A stretch of DNA of 64,000 nucleotides from Pseudomonas graminis. Lineage in GTDB: Bacteria; Pseudomonadota; Gammaproteobacteria; Pseudomonadales; Pseudomonadaceae. The stretch covers positions 310,001-374,000 of the forward strand of contig NZ_MTSB01000003.1 of the NCBI RefSeq assembly GCF_002093745.1, in the 5' to 3' direction. The translations under genes were made by a program, and so were the position numbers. Below the pieces are notes generated by a model, which saw only the letters and a program-made list of their open reading frames with translations, was not told the origin of the DNA and ran no database searches. Shown here piece after piece: positions 51,672 through 61,317 of this stretch; the stretch's first letter is position 1, and every line of letters begins with the position of its first letter.

Positions 51672-52351
51672 CAGGCAGCGCCCCCCATTTTCGAGCGGGC
51701 CGACTGCACCGCCGACAGAATGTTCTTGTAGGCACCGCAACGGCAGATATTGCCGCTCATGGCTTCCCTTACGCTGGCGTCATCGGACGGGATGTTCGGG
51801 TCCTTGAGAATGGCGACGGCGCTCATGATCTGCCCTGACGTGCAATAACCGCACTGATAGGCGTCATGCTCCCAGAACGCCTCTTGCACCGGGTGCAATT
51901 TGCCGTTCTCCGCCAGCCCTTCGATGGTGGTGATGCTGTCACCCTGATGCTGCACTGCAATGGACAGGCAGGCGTTGATCGCCACGCCATTGACCAACAG
52001 CGTACACGCGCCACACTGGCCGTGGTCACAACCTTTCTTGGTCCCGGTCAGTTGCAGACGGTCACGCAACACGTCCAGCAGCACGGCATTGGCGGGTACG
52101 TTCAGGGTGTGAACCTGACCGTTGACCTTGAGCTGGATACGGTGCTCACCCGCCGCAGGTGCATCGGCGTCCTCTACCGCAGGCGCGACCGCTGCGGCGG
52201 GTGCTGCTTGCAGCATGCCGTCGGAAGGAATCCAGGTAGACAATGTGGCGGCGGCAATGCCCGACGCCCCGAACTTCAGAAAGTTACGGCGTGAGGGCTG
52301 CACGGCACTGCCGGACGCAGCAGTTTCCTTGTGCTTTTCAGGTTCAGTCAT
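51671..52351 (-). CDS. paoA: Periplasmic aldehyde oxidoreductase, [2Fe-2S] subunit with Tat signal
   Basis: The 226-residue iron-sulfur subunit carries a twin-arginine signal SRRNFLKFGASGIAAATLS near residues 21-39. Two [2Fe-2S] clusters are bound by the plant-ferredoxin-like CDHGQCGACTLLVNG ... C and by QCGYCTSGQ with GNICRCGAYKNI. The Tat signal implies a folded complex exported with PaoB and PaoC. Start at 52351 (ATG) with GAGTGA upstream; a GTG three codons earlier is possible. First gene of the paoABCD operon. Confidence 0.9.
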   Translation of the reverse strand: MTEPEKHKETAASGSAVQPSRRNFLKFGASGIAAATLSTWIPSDGMLQAAPAAAVAPAVEDADAPAAGEHRIQLKVNGQVHTLNVPANAVLLDVLRDRLQLTGTKKGCDHGQCGACTLLVNGVAINACLSIAVQHQGDSITTIEGLAENGKLHPVQEAFWEHDAYQCGYCTSGQIMSAVAILKDPNIPSDDASVREAMSGNICRCGAYKNILSAVQSARSKMGGAA

Positions 52352-53274
52352 CAGGTTCACTCGGTCATAGCCGACGCTGCTATGAAGCGACGGGCGTTAT
52401 TTTAGGTCAGCGGCCCCGGGGCGTGTTTTCTGCTCGTTGACCTGTCAGGTGTTATCAGTCACAAGAGCTAAAACGCTATCACCGGCACTCAATGTTTAAC
52501 TGGCCAGCGCCGCTAAAGTTCCCACTCATTGACGAGCGTCTGTATCCAGAGATTGCCGGTTGTTGCACGCGGTTACCCAATGACCCTAACAGTCAGCGCG
52601 GGCACTGATTAGCCAGCCCGTTCGGCTAGCCGTTATGAAAATAATTCATGAATACGTTGCCACAAGGCGAACGACACAGGAGCGCTCGTCCACGCAGTCA
52701 GAGCAAGCAGCGAAAGAACATGGCGAAAGCGGGCATGCACGGAGCCACGCGGCTCAGGGCAGCCGACTCAAGGCTGGAAGAAAAATGACGATATATAACG
52801 GCAGGAAGGTCTGGAGGCGTCTAAATCGGGGCATTGATGCCCGATGTGATGATGGCACCTCGCAACGGAGGCCCACATTATGCGAAAATGCCGCGTCTTC
52901 GCCGATATGGCACCGTGGTTTCACAGGGCATGCGTATGAAAATACGCGTCAAACGTGTCTCCATGCCCCGATGCGGCGTCTCAGACTCCGTGAACAGGCT
53001 GACCAGGTGTGTCTTCCCTTAGGTGCAACCGGGCAGGCTTCCGGACATTGCAGCACACCGATAGAGCAACATGTCACTCATGACGCTGAATCCAACGATG
53101 ATAAGAAGCCAGCGCAGCAGGACATAAATTGAGGTCTCGAGCGGTATTATATTGGCCTTGTATGTCCACCTCTAGTCCCTGTGGGTGCGAGAGTTTGTCG
53201 CATGCATCGATGCATGTGACAGGCCGCAGCTTCAGGACCAGTCGGCGGATGGCGTTTATCAAATGGATGGCAGA
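52352..53274. other. Long intergenic region between paoA and mqo
   Basis: About 920 bases. A 165-codon open frame at 52635-53132 exists, but its residue composition (many Arg, His, Ser, Gln and Cys) is unlike other genes here and no good ribosome-binding site precedes it. A second frame at 52834-53022 is no better. The 3' part contains the mqo promoter region with the palindrome at 53197-53220. No RNA gene was recognised. Confidence 0.5.
53197..53220. promoter_or_regulatory. Palindrome upstream of mqo
   Basis: GTCGCATGCATCGATGCATGTGAC: the central 16 bases CATGCATCGATGCATG are a perfect palindrome and the outer three pair as well, with one mismatched position. It lies 55-78 bases before the mqo start and may be an operator or an mRNA leader hairpin. 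Confidence 0.5.
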
Positions 53275-54912
53275 ATGTTTAAGAAAGTGAATACGGCCCT
53301 TTTGGGTATGGCCATTTCCATGGGCATCATGCCCGTGCATGCAGCTGAAACCAAAAAAGTCGACGTACTGCTCGTCGGCGGCGGCATCATGAGTGCAACC
53401 CTGGCGGTCTGGCTCAACGAGCTGGAGCCAGGCTGGTCGATGGAAATGGTCGAGCGCCTCGATGGCGTGGCCGAAGAAAGCTCCAACGGCTGGAACAACG
53501 CCGGTACCGGTCACTCGGCGCTGGCCGAGCTGAACTACACCCCGGAAGACAAGAACGGCAACGTTGATATTTCGAAAGCTATCGAGATCAACGAAGCGTT
53601 CCAGATTTCGCGTCAATTCTGGTCCTGGCAGGTCAAGACAGGCGTTCTGAAAACCCCGCGCTCGTTCATCAACTCCACGCCGCACATGAGCTTTGTGTGG
53701 GGCGACAACAACATCCAGTTCCTGCGCAAGCGTTACGCAGCATTGCAAGCCAGCCCATTGTTCAGCGGCATGCAGTACTCCGAAGACCACGAGCAGATCA
53801 AGAAGTGGGTTCCGCTGATGATGGAAGGTCGTGACCCGGCGCAGAAGCTGGCCGTGACCTGGAGCCCGATCGGCACCGACGTCAACTTCGGCGAGATCAC
53901 GCGTCAGTTCGTCGGCAACCTGAAAGCCAAGTCCAACTTCAACCTGCAGTTGTCGAGCGAAGTCGAAGACATCACTCACAACGATGACGGCACCTGGCGC
54001 GTCAAGTACAAGAACCTGAAAGACGGTTCCGTCACCGAAACCGACACCAAGTTCCTGTTCATCGGTGCTGGCGGTGCGGCGCTGCATCTGCTGCAAGAGT
54101 CGGGCATTCCTGAAGCCAAGGAATACGGCGGCTTCCCGGTTGGCGGTTCGTGGCTCGTCACCGAGAACCAGGACCTGGCCATGCAGCACATGGGCAAGGC
54201 CTACGGCATCGCTTCCACCGGTGCTCCACCCATGTCGGTTCCGCATCTGGACACCCGTGTGCTGGATGGCAAGCGCGTGATCCTGTTTGGCCCGTTCGCG
54301 ACCTTCTCGACGAAGTTCCTGAAAAACGGTTCGTACTTCGACCTGCTGACCAGCACCACCACGCACAACGTGTGGCCAATGACCCGCGTGGGCATCGAAC
54401 AGTACCCGCTGATCGAATACCTCGCCGGCCAGGTGATGATGTCTGACGATGACCGCTTCGCGGCGCTGAAAGAATACTTCCCGAACGCCAAGAAAGAAGA
54501 CTGGCGCCTGATGCAAGCCGGTCAGCGCGTACAGATCATCAAGCGTGACGAAGAGAAAGGCGGCGTTCTGAAGCTGGGTACCGAAATCGTTGCGTCCAAG
54601 GACGGCTCCATTGCCGGTCTGCTGGGCGCTTCGCCAGGTGCTTCGACTGCAGCGCCAATCATGCTCGGCGTGCTTGAGAAGGTCTTCAAGGACAAGGTGG
54701 CGACCCCGGCCTGGCAGGAAAAACTGCGCCAGATCGTGCCTAGCTACGGCACCAAGCTGAACAACAACCCGGAGCGCGTTGCCGAGGAATGGGCTTACAC
54801 CTCCGAAGTCCTGCAACTGACTCCACCACCGCCGGTCAACAAGGCAGGCACGGCTCCAACGCCTGCTGCCCAGCCAGCGAAAAGCAATCCAGCCAGTGAC
54901 ATGGCGCTTTAA
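53275..54912 (+). CDS. mqo: Malate:quinone oxidoreductase
   Basis: The 545-residue FAD enzyme oxidises malate to oxaloacetate and passes electrons to quinone at the inner membrane. The FAD loop is [27 protein letters not shown] (about residues 27-53); [20 protein letters not shown] and [21 protein letters not shown] are Mqo signatures. The N-terminal 24 residues ([22 protein letters not shown]) look like a signal peptide, as in other Pseudomonas Mqo. Earlier in-frame starts at 53185 and 53263 are possible, but homologues begin MFKKVN. A strong terminator follows. Confidence 0.92.
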   Translation: MFKKVNTALLGMAISMGIMPVHAAETKKVDVLLVGGGIMSATLAVWLNELEPGWSMEMVERLDGVAEESSNGWNNAGTGHSALAELNYTPEDKNGNVDISKAIEINEAFQISRQFWSWQVKTGVLKTPRSFINSTPHMSFVWGDNNIQFLRKRYAALQASPLFSGMQYSEDHEQIKKWVPLMMEGRDPAQKLAVTWSPIGTDVNFGEITRQFVGNLKAKSNFNLQLSSEVEDITHNDDGTWRVKYKNLKDGSVTETDTKFLFIGAGGAALHLLQESGIPEAKEYGGFPVGGSWLVTENQDLAMQHMGKAYGIASTGAPPMSVPHLDTRVLDGKRVILFGPFATFSTKFLKNGSYFDLLTSTTTHNVWPMTRVGIEQYPLIEYLAGQVMMSDDDRFAALKEYFPNAKKEDWRLMQAGQRVQIIKRDEEKGGVLKLGTEIVASKDGSIAGLLGASPGASTAAPIMLGVLEKVFKDKVATPAWQEKLRQIVPSYGTKLNNNPERVAEEWAYTSEVLQLTPPPPVNKAGTAPTPAAQPAKSNPASDMAL

Positions 54913-54933
54913 GGCCTTCACCGCTTGAAGCAA

Positions 54934-54967
54934 AGCCCCGCCAGACCACGTCTGGCGGGGCTTTTTT
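54934..54967 (+). terminator. Rho-independent terminator of mqo
   Basis: AGCCCCGCCAGA, CCACG, TCTGGCGGGGCT and six T form a perfect 12-base stem terminator 22 bases after mqo. Confidence 0.95.
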
Positions 54968-55273
54968 GTAACGGTCGAATACGTCCGAAAACTTCAGTTA
55001 AAGCCACGCATCCTTGCGGCACCTGTTATGGTGGCCGCACTTCCTCCCATCTCTGGCTTGCATGAGCAGAGCGCATCATCCAGGTCTCCACGCCGCACCT
55101 TCGCGGCAACCTCGCATCTTCTTGCGCTGTCAATCTGGGCCGCTAGCCGCCCGAAGCACTGCTGTGGCTGACGAAAACCCGTCCGAAATCCTTGTGCTGC
55201 ATGACAAATGCATCTTGAGGCGCGCGCAGCAGCTGGCTGTTTCCGGTTGAACTATCAGATGGAGTTGAGGCAA
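54968..55273. other. Region upstream of the bacteriophytochrome
   Basis: About 300 bases with no credible gene. It must contain the bphP promoter; I saw no clear operator. No heme oxygenase gene (bphO) is next to the phytochrome. Confidence 0.5.
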
Positions 55274-58270
55274 ATGATCGAGCACACACTGGACGCGAGC
55301 ACCGATGCCGCGCTTGAAGCGGCGCTTGCCGAATGCGCGCGTGAGCCGATCCGGGTTCCCGGTGCGATCCAGCCTCATGGGGTATTGCTCAGCGTGACAG
55401 GTGTGCCTCTGCGCATCGAACAGGTCAGCGCCAATTGCGCAAAGGAACTGGGCCTGAGCAGCGCCGAGCTGTTGGGCGAGCCGCTTTCATTGCTGTTATC
55501 GTCCGACCATTTGATGCTTGTCGATCAGGCGTATGACCAACTCACCGGCACAAACAGTGATCCCATAAGGCTGACAGTGGGCGTTGCCGAGTACAGTGCT
55601 TCACTGCATCGGGCCGGTGACGTACTGATTATCGAGCTGGAACCCTTTGTGGAAGCTGCGCGGGAACAATCCAGAATCATCACCCGCGTACTGCGCAACC
55701 TCCAGGCCGCCACCACACTGGAAACGCTGTTCGATATCGGTGTTCACGAGATTCAGGCGCTGACCGGTTACGACCGGGTCATGATCTACCGGTTCGAGCC
55801 AGAAGGTCATGGCAAGGTTGTTGCGCAGGCATTGACCGGTCCCCTGCCCAGTTACAGCGGCTTGAATTTCCCTGGCTCGGACATTCCTGCTCAGGCGCGA
55901 GAACTTTACCGCTTGAACTGGATCCGGGTCATTCCGGACGCCGCCTACGCTCCGGTGCCCTTGGTACCGATGTTGCGCCCCGCCACCGGACAACCGCTCG
56001 ACCTTGGCTTCTCGACACTGCGAAGCGTGTCCCCGGTGCATTGTGAATACCTCAAGAACATGGGCGTACGCTCATCGATGAGCATCTCGCTGTTGGTGGG
56101 GGGTGAATTGTGGGGCCTTATCACCTGCAGTCATCCCGAACCGCTGTTGGTGTCCCGAGAGCTGCGCGACGCCTGTGCGATGATCGGTCAGCTGTTGTCG
56201 GTGAAAATTTCTGCCATCGTCGCCACTCAGATCCAGCGTGAGCGGGAAGAGAAAGTCGTCCTGCTGCGGCAGCTTGCGGAGGTCATGAGCAGGGCCGATC
56301 ACGACATTCTGGACGGCCTGTCGAGCAGGCCGGAGCTGCTTCAGTCGCTGACACTGGCGGATGGTGCTGCCGTACTGATCGACGAACGCGTTCACCTGTT
56401 CGGCAATTGCCCGACGACCGACGAGGTGCGCGCTCTGTACCTCTGGATAAGAGACAAAGGACTGACCAGCCTGAGGTCCACAGAGCAGGCCAAAGGCTTG
56501 CAGGGGCTGGGCGTTTTTCACACAAACTCCCTGCAGAAGGTCAACCCCGACAGCGCGGCCTATCGAGCGGTGGCGAGTGGTGTCATCGCATTCACCCTGC
56601 CCAAACCGGTCGACAATGCCGTCATGTGGTTTCGCGCTCAACTCACCTCGACCATGAACTGGAGCGGCGACCCGGCCCATCATGTCAGCGTCAGCCCGGC
56701 AGACTCTGCCAGCCATCGCCTGCGCCCGAGGCAGTCCTTCGACGTATGGACCCAAGAGACCACCGGCATCGCCAGGCCGTGGTCACAGGGGGATCTGTAC
56801 GGCGCTGAAGATCTTCGCCGCTCTGCTCTGGAAATAGATCTTGAGCGCCAGGTCCAGCGCGAGCAGGAAGCGGTCCGCTTGCGTGACGAACTGGTCGCCG
56901 TGGTTTCCCATGACCTGCGCAACCCGATGTCCATCATCATCATGCAGTGCGGCATGATGCAGCGGTGGGTCGTCGGCGACACGCACTTTGAAAACCGCCA
57001 CATCCGCCGTGCGCTGGGCACCATCGAAAAAGCGACAACCCGCATGAACAGCCTGCTGGAAGATCTGCTGGACACCGCGCAGATCGAGGCCGGGCGTTAC
57101 CAGTTGTCACGCCTTGCGCTGAGTGTCACCAGCTTGCTTGAAGAGGCCTGCAGCCTGCTGGTGATGCTGACGACGGAGAAGAATATCGAGCTCAATTGCA
57201 CCTCGGCACAGGGTCTGGTGATCGATGCGGACCCGGAGCGGATCTTTCAGGTGCTGTCCAACCTGGTGGGTAACGCCATTAAATTCACCCCCAAAGGCGG
57301 TCGCATCAATATTGATGCAGTCGCCGATGGCGACGACGTCCTGTTCAAGGTCAGCGATGACGGGATCGGCATTCCGACGGAACACCTGCCCTATATTTTT
57401 CAGCGTTACTGGTCCGTCAAAGAAGGCAACCCGCGTGGCAACGGTCTGGGGCTCTATATCTGCCAGGGCATCGTCACCGCACATGGCGGGCGTTTATGGG
57501 CAGAAAGCTCGACCGACTCGGGCAGCGTATTCTCCTTCACCCTGCCCATGCATCAGGGACAGGACACAGTGGGCGAAACGACCTTTCTGAAACAGAGCGG
57601 CACCACTCACCGGCTGGCGCAGTCGATCTCCAGCAAGCTGGAACGTCAGCAACTGGAAGATCGGCTGACCCGGGCCGGCTTGTTGAACGAGCTGAACCAT
57701 CGGGTCAAAAACACCCTGGCAACGGTTCAGGCTATCGCGTCCCTTACGGTCAATAGCTCTGCCTCGCTGGACTCGTTTCGCAAAAGCTTCGATGCGCGGC
57801 TGCTTGCACTGAGCCAGGCGCACGATGCGCTGGCACGCGCAGAATGGATTTCAACCGAGCTGGTCGATCTGATCGAGCAGTTGCAGGTGGTAGACGGCGC
57901 GCAGCACCGGATCACGTTCAAAGGTGATGCGGTGACACTGGAGCCGCGAATGTCGCTGACGCTCTCGATGGTGCTGCACGAACTGATGGCCAATGCCGTG
58001 CAACACGGCGCGCTTTCTTCACCGGCGGGTCAGGTGACCGTGATCGCTGCCCTGAATGCCGAGCACACACCACCCGCGTTGAAAATCGACTGGCTGGAAA
58101 CGGACGGCCCACCGGTCCTGGCCACCACGGTAAAAGGCTTCGGCTTGCGCTTGATACGCCGCAGTATCGAGCGAGAACTCAAAGGCAAGGTCGACGTTCA
58201 GTTCGCCAGCACAGGCATTCGCTGGTCAATACAGATCCCGTGGCCAGAAAAACCGGAGGACGCGGAATGA
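55274..58270 (+). CDS. bphP: Bacteriophytochrome with two kinase modules (HisKA-HATPase plus HWE kinase)
   Basis: The 998-residue red/far-red sensor has a complete photosensory module. Biliverdin would attach to Cys21 in ECAREPIRVPGAIQPHG. PAS (about 15-120), GAF (about 135-300, with FPGSDIPAQARELYRLNWIRVIPD) and PHY (about 315-500, with PRQSFDVW in the tongue) follow. Next comes a normal histidine kinase: His546 in VSHDLRNP, then DPERIFQVLSNLVGNAIKF, DDGIGIP and GNGLGLYI. A second kinase of the HWE/HisKA_2 class begins with His809 in NELNHRVKNTLATVQAIASL, followed by LHELMANAVQHGAL. The start at 55274 follows GAGGCAA. It overlaps the response regulator gene by four bases. Confidence 0.9.
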   Translation: MIEHTLDASTDAALEAALAECAREPIRVPGAIQPHGVLLSVTGVPLRIEQVSANCAKELGLSSAELLGEPLSLLLSSDHLMLVDQAYDQLTGTNSDPIRLTVGVAEYSASLHRAGDVLIIELEPFVEAAREQSRIITRVLRNLQAATTLETLFDIGVHEIQALTGYDRVMIYRFEPEGHGKVVAQALTGPLPSYSGLNFPGSDIPAQARELYRLNWIRVIPDAAYAPVPLVPMLRPATGQPLDLGFSTLRSVSPVHCEYLKNMGVRSSMSISLLVGGELWGLITCSHPEPLLVSRELRDACAMIGQLLSVKISAIVATQIQREREEKVVLLRQLAEVMSRADHDILDGLSSRPELLQSLTLADGAAVLIDERVHLFGNCPTTDEVRALYLWIRDKGLTSLRSTEQAKGLQGLGVFHTNSLQKVNPDSAAYRAVASGVIAFTLPKPVDNAVMWFRAQLTSTMNWSGDPAHHVSVSPADSASHRLRPRQSFDVWTQETTGIARPWSQGDLYGAEDLRRSALEIDLERQVQREQEAVRLRDELVAVVSHDLRNPMSIIIMQCGMMQRWVVGDTHFENRHIRRALGTIEKATTRMNSLLEDLLDTAQIEAGRYQLSRLALSVTSLLEEACSLLVMLTTEKNIELNCTSAQGLVIDADPERIFQVLSNLVGNAIKFTPKGGRINIDAVADGDDVLFKVSDDGIGIPTEHLPYIFQRYWSVKEGNPRGNGLGLYICQGIVTAHGGRLWAESSTDSGSVFSFTLPMHQGQDTVGETTFLKQSGTTHRLAQSISSKLERQQLEDRLTRAGLLNELNHRVKNTLATVQAIASLTVNSSASLDSFRKSFDARLLALSQAHDALARAEWISTELVDLIEQLQVVDGAQHRITFKGDAVTLEPRMSLTLSMVLHELMANAVQHGALSSPAGQVTVIAALNAEHTPPALKIDWLETDGPPVLATTVKGFGLRLIRRSIERELKGKVDVQFASTGIRWSIQIPWPEKPEDAE

Positions 58271-58644
58271 GTGTCAGAACAGACGAAGAAATCTCGCTCC
58301 CCAAGGTGTTTCTGGTGGAAGACGAAACCATGCTCGCGATGCTCATGGAAATGATGCTTGAAGACCTCGGGTTTGCTACCGCCTACCATGCCAGTACGCT
58401 GGGCGAAGGCATCGAATATGCCCGTAACGGTGACTACGACCTGGCGATACTGGATATCAACATCATCGGCGGGAACTCGTTCCCGATAGCCGCGGAGATT
58501 GCGCATCGCGGCATACCCTTCATGTTTTGCTCCGGGTATGGACGACTGGGCATTCCAGAGGCCTGGGTCGACCAGCGCTGCGTCGCCAAACCGTTCAGTG
58601 CAAGACAGCTGGACGACGCACTGGCCGAGTTGCTTCAAGCATGA
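58267..58644 (+). CDS. Single-domain response regulator of the bacteriophytochrome
   Basis: The 125-residue receiver has VFLVEDETMLAMLMEMMLE with the acidic pair, the phospho-acceptor Asp63 in LAILDINIIGG, and the lysine in VAKPFS. It has no output domain and belongs to the group partnered with HWE kinases. The ATG overlaps the bphP stop (ATGA), so the two are coupled. It could act as a phosphate sink, relay or allosteric partner. Confidence 0.9.
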   Translation: MSVRTDEEISLPKVFLVEDETMLAMLMEMMLEDLGFATAYHASTLGEGIEYARNGDYDLAILDINIIGGNSFPIAAEIAHRGIPFMFCSGYGRLGIPEAWVDQRCVAKPFSARQLDDALAELLQA

Positions 58645-58711
58645 TGCGTCAAGGGCCGAAAAAACGCTGACATCCCGGTGAACCGCCTGCCCGATCAAAA
58701 CATGAAGCTTA

Positions 58712-59572
58712 TCAGGGAGCGCCGAACAACATGGTCCAGTACACGCCGTAATCGGTGTCTGCCCCTGTCGCATAGGCTGCGCCGACTTCAGTGAACATCG
58801 GGTTCATCAGATTGGCGCAATGCCCAGGGCTGGCCAGCCAGCTGGCCATCGCCTTGCTGGCGGTAGTCTGCCCCGCTGCGATGTTTTCCCCTATCTGCCG
58901 TCCGTTGTAGCCTGCTGCCCGCGCGCGATCCGCTGGCGAATCGTTATCGAAGCCGCGATGGGTGAAGTAGTTTTCACTGGCCATCGACTGACTGTGCCCT
59001 TGCGCCGCCCTTTCCAGTGTCGTGTTCCAGCTCAATGGGCGCGCCGAAGGGAACGCCCGCTTGCCGCACAGGCGTGGCTTTGCTCGCGCAGCATTAACCT
59101 GTGCCAGCAACGCTTTGCCAGCCGTCCGGGCATCTTCCAGCGGGCTGTCGACCCTCGGTTTTGCCAGCACGACACGCCATTGGCTGCGCTCTTGCGTCAC
59201 GCCGATATCGGCGTACTGCGGGTCAAGCAGCGCGCTGCAATAACGGCTCTTGAGCATGGCGAACGCTTCATCAGCGGTTGACGCACCGGCCAGCCGAATG
59301 CTCCGGACCGTCACCGCCTGATAACCGGAGGCCTTGAGCGCATCACGCGAGCTGCCGGAAAAATCGATGGGCAGCGCCAGCACTGAATTGAGCGTCAGCG
59401 CTCTGGAAGCGTCGGGCGTGCGTGCGTCGCAGCGCTCGGGTTGGCCACGATAATCATTGATGGCCTGCAGCAGTCGCCGTTCATCACCGGCATGGGCGTG
59501 AGTGGTGAACAACGGCAGCAGCGACAGGAGGCAGGACAAGCCTCGCCTGACAAGACCGAGGGATTGGGGCAT
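58712..59572 (-). CDS. Secreted CAP-domain (SCP-like) protein
   Basis: The 286-residue protein has a signal peptide (LSCLLSLLPLFTTHAHA, cleavage near 28). The C-terminal CAP domain (about 155-286) holds LLAQVNAARAKPRLCGKRAF, WNTTLERAAQGHSQSMASENYFTHRGFD, GENIAAGQTTASKAMASWLASPGHCANLMNP and YWTMLFG, so the conserved His and Glu residues are present. The N-terminal part (30-140) repeats a weaker version, including INDYRGQPERCD. Function of bacterial CAP proteins is mostly unknown. The internal ATG at 59572 is chosen because the longer frame needs a TTG. Confidence 0.82.
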   Translation of the reverse strand: MPQSLGLVRRGLSCLLSLLPLFTTHAHAGDERRLLQAINDYRGQPERCDARTPDASRALTLNSVLALPIDFSGSSRDALKASGYQAVTVRSIRLAGASTADEAFAMLKSRYCSALLDPQYADIGVTQERSQWRVVLAKPRVDSPLEDARTAGKALLAQVNAARAKPRLCGKRAFPSARPLSWNTTLERAAQGHSQSMASENYFTHRGFDNDSPADRARAAGYNGRQIGENIAAGQTTASKAMASWLASPGHCANLMNPMFTEVGAAYATGADTDYGVYWTMLFGAP

Positions 59573-59776
59573 GAGGCAAGAGCTCTGAGCAAGAAATGGA
59601 AAGCCCTGAATCAAAAGGCCGAAATAGGACCTTGAAACAGGGCCGAGGTTCCTGCTTGCCAGACCCCGTACCGGCTCATCGAGAGAGCGTCAGCGCGCGC
59701 CGCGAAAGATAGAACCAACCCTCCCGGCCGTCCTCTGAACTTCATACCCGACCTCTTTTGAAAAGGATCTTTCAGC

Positions 59777-61120
59777 ATGATCACCTCAGACAGTTCCGCG
59801 TCGGAACCATCGTCGCCAGCCACCGCTTCCTTACGCCGGGCAATTACCGCGCCCATGCTGATGCTGTTCATTCTGGGTGATGTATTGGGCGCCGGCGTTT
59901 ACGCGCTGGCCGGAACAATAGCCGGTCGCGTCGGTGGCGCGATCTGGGCTCCACTGCTGATCGCGCTGTGCTTTGCGCTATTGACCGCGGCATCCTACGC
60001 CGAACTGGTGACCAAATACCCACGTGCCGGTGGCGCTGCGGTGTATGCCGAAAAAGCGTTCGGCAAACCGCTGCTGTCATTTCTGGTCGGTTTCTCGATG
60101 GTCGCGGCGGGCGTGACCAGCGCAGCGGGGCTAGCCGTTGCCTTTGCCGGCGACTACCTGCAGGCACTGGTCGACTGGCCTGCGCAGTGGGTGTGCGTGG
60201 GCTTTCTGGTGATCGTCGGCCTGCTCAACGCACGGGGCATCAAGGAATCGCTGTCCGCCAACCTGCTGATGACCGTCATCGAGCTGAGCGGCCTGCTGAT
60301 AGTCATAGCAGCGGCGGTCTGGTTCGTCAGCCAGGGCCACGGAGAACCACAGCGGGTTTTCGAGCTGGATACGGCTTCGCCGGCCACCGCCATTTTGGGT
60401 GCATCGCTGCTGGCGTTCTACTCGTTCGTGGGTTTTGAGACGTCTGCCAACCTGGCAGAAGAGATCAAGGATGTGCGACGGGTGTACCCCCGAGCGCTGT
60501 TTGGTGCCCTGCTGATCGCGGGTGCGGTGTACATGCTGGTCGGCGTCGGCGCGGCAATGGTGCTGCCGGTCGACCAATTGAAGGATTCACAAGCGCCCCT
60601 GCTGGATGTGGTCAGCGCCTCCGGCCTGGGCATACCCGCACCTTGGTTTGCGGTCATTGCGCTGATCGCCGTGGCCAACGGTGCATTGCTGACCATGATC
60701 ATGGCGAGCAGGCTGACTTACGGCATGGCGCGCGAAGGTCTGCTGCCCGCGGCTCTGGGCGCGGTGCTGCCACAGCGTCGCACGCCAGGCATCGCCATTC
60801 TCGGCACCACGCTGGTGGCCATCGCGCTGTCTTTTACCAGCACCCTGACCGTTCTCGCAGAAACCGTGGTGCTGTTACTGCTCTTTGTGTTTCTCAGCGT
60901 CAATGTCGCCGTGCTGGTGCTCAAGCGGGACAAGGTCGAGGCCGGACACTTTCAGGTTCACTGGGCCATTCCCGTGCTCGGGATTCTTTCGTGCCTGCTG
61001 CTGCTAACTCAGCAAGGCCCGGAAACCTGGCTGCGCGCAGGCATCATGCTGGTGGTCGGAGCGCTGCTTTATGGCCTGACCCGGCTGGGCAGCCTGGCCC
61101 AGGCTTCACACACGCGCTGA
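59777..61120 (+). CDS. APC-family amino acid permease
   Basis: The 447-residue protein has about 12 hydrophobic segments. The first, LMLFILGDVLGAGVYALAGTIAG, contains the APC substrate loop GAGVYAL; SYAELVTKYPRAGGAAVYAEKAFG and SFVGFETSANLAEEIKDVRRVYPRALFGALL are further family hallmarks. The amino acid cannot be predicted. AAAAGGATC precedes the ATG. Single gene. Confidence 0.88.
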   Translation: MITSDSSASEPSSPATASLRRAITAPMLMLFILGDVLGAGVYALAGTIAGRVGGAIWAPLLIALCFALLTAASYAELVTKYPRAGGAAVYAEKAFGKPLLSFLVGFSMVAAGVTSAAGLAVAFAGDYLQALVDWPAQWVCVGFLVIVGLLNARGIKESLSANLLMTVIELSGLLIVIAAAVWFVSQGHGEPQRVFELDTASPATAILGASLLAFYSFVGFETSANLAEEIKDVRRVYPRALFGALLIAGAVYMLVGVGAAMVLPVDQLKDSQAPLLDVVSASGLGIPAPWFAVIALIAVANGALLTMIMASRLTYGMAREGLLPAALGAVLPQRRTPGIAILGTTLVAIALSFTSTLTVLAETVVLLLLFVFLSVNVAVLVLKRDKVEAGHFQVHWAIPVLGILSCLLLLTQQGPETWLRAGIMLVVGALLYGLTRLGSLAQASHTR

Positions 61121-61137
61121 ACCTGGCGCTGCAAACC

Positions 61138-61317
61138 TCACCGCTTGCCGGTACTTTGCCGAATCGCGGCAAGCGCCAGATCCAGCCCGTCGATGATGAG
61201 CTTCAGGCCGAACCTGAACTCATCTTCAACCGGGACACTTCGACCGGGACACCGGGCAAGTGACGAACGCCTCTCTTGCAGACCTGGCAGCCAACGGCCG
61301 TTCGAGCGATAACAGGC
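61138..61317 (-). pseudogene. C-terminal fragment of a TetR-family regulator
   Basis: Between the permease and araH, the minus strand is open from 61317 to a TGA at 61138-61140. The end reads VPVEDEFRFGLKLIIDGLDL and LALAAIRQSTGKR, the usual C-terminal helix of TetR_C-type regulators. No N-terminal DNA-binding domain, start codon or ribosome-binding site is present; the sequence begins right at the end of araH. It is a remnant of a deleted regulator. Confidence 0.65.

Noticed and set aside
52635-53132. 165-codon open frame (+) between paoA and mqo
   Set aside because: Arg/His/Cys/Gln-rich composition unlike neighbouring genes, no good ribosome-binding site, and no recognisable motif; kept only as part of the gap description.
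53074-54933. 619-codon minus-strand frame opposite mqo
   Set aside because: Shadow of mqo, whose FAD and family motifs are intact.
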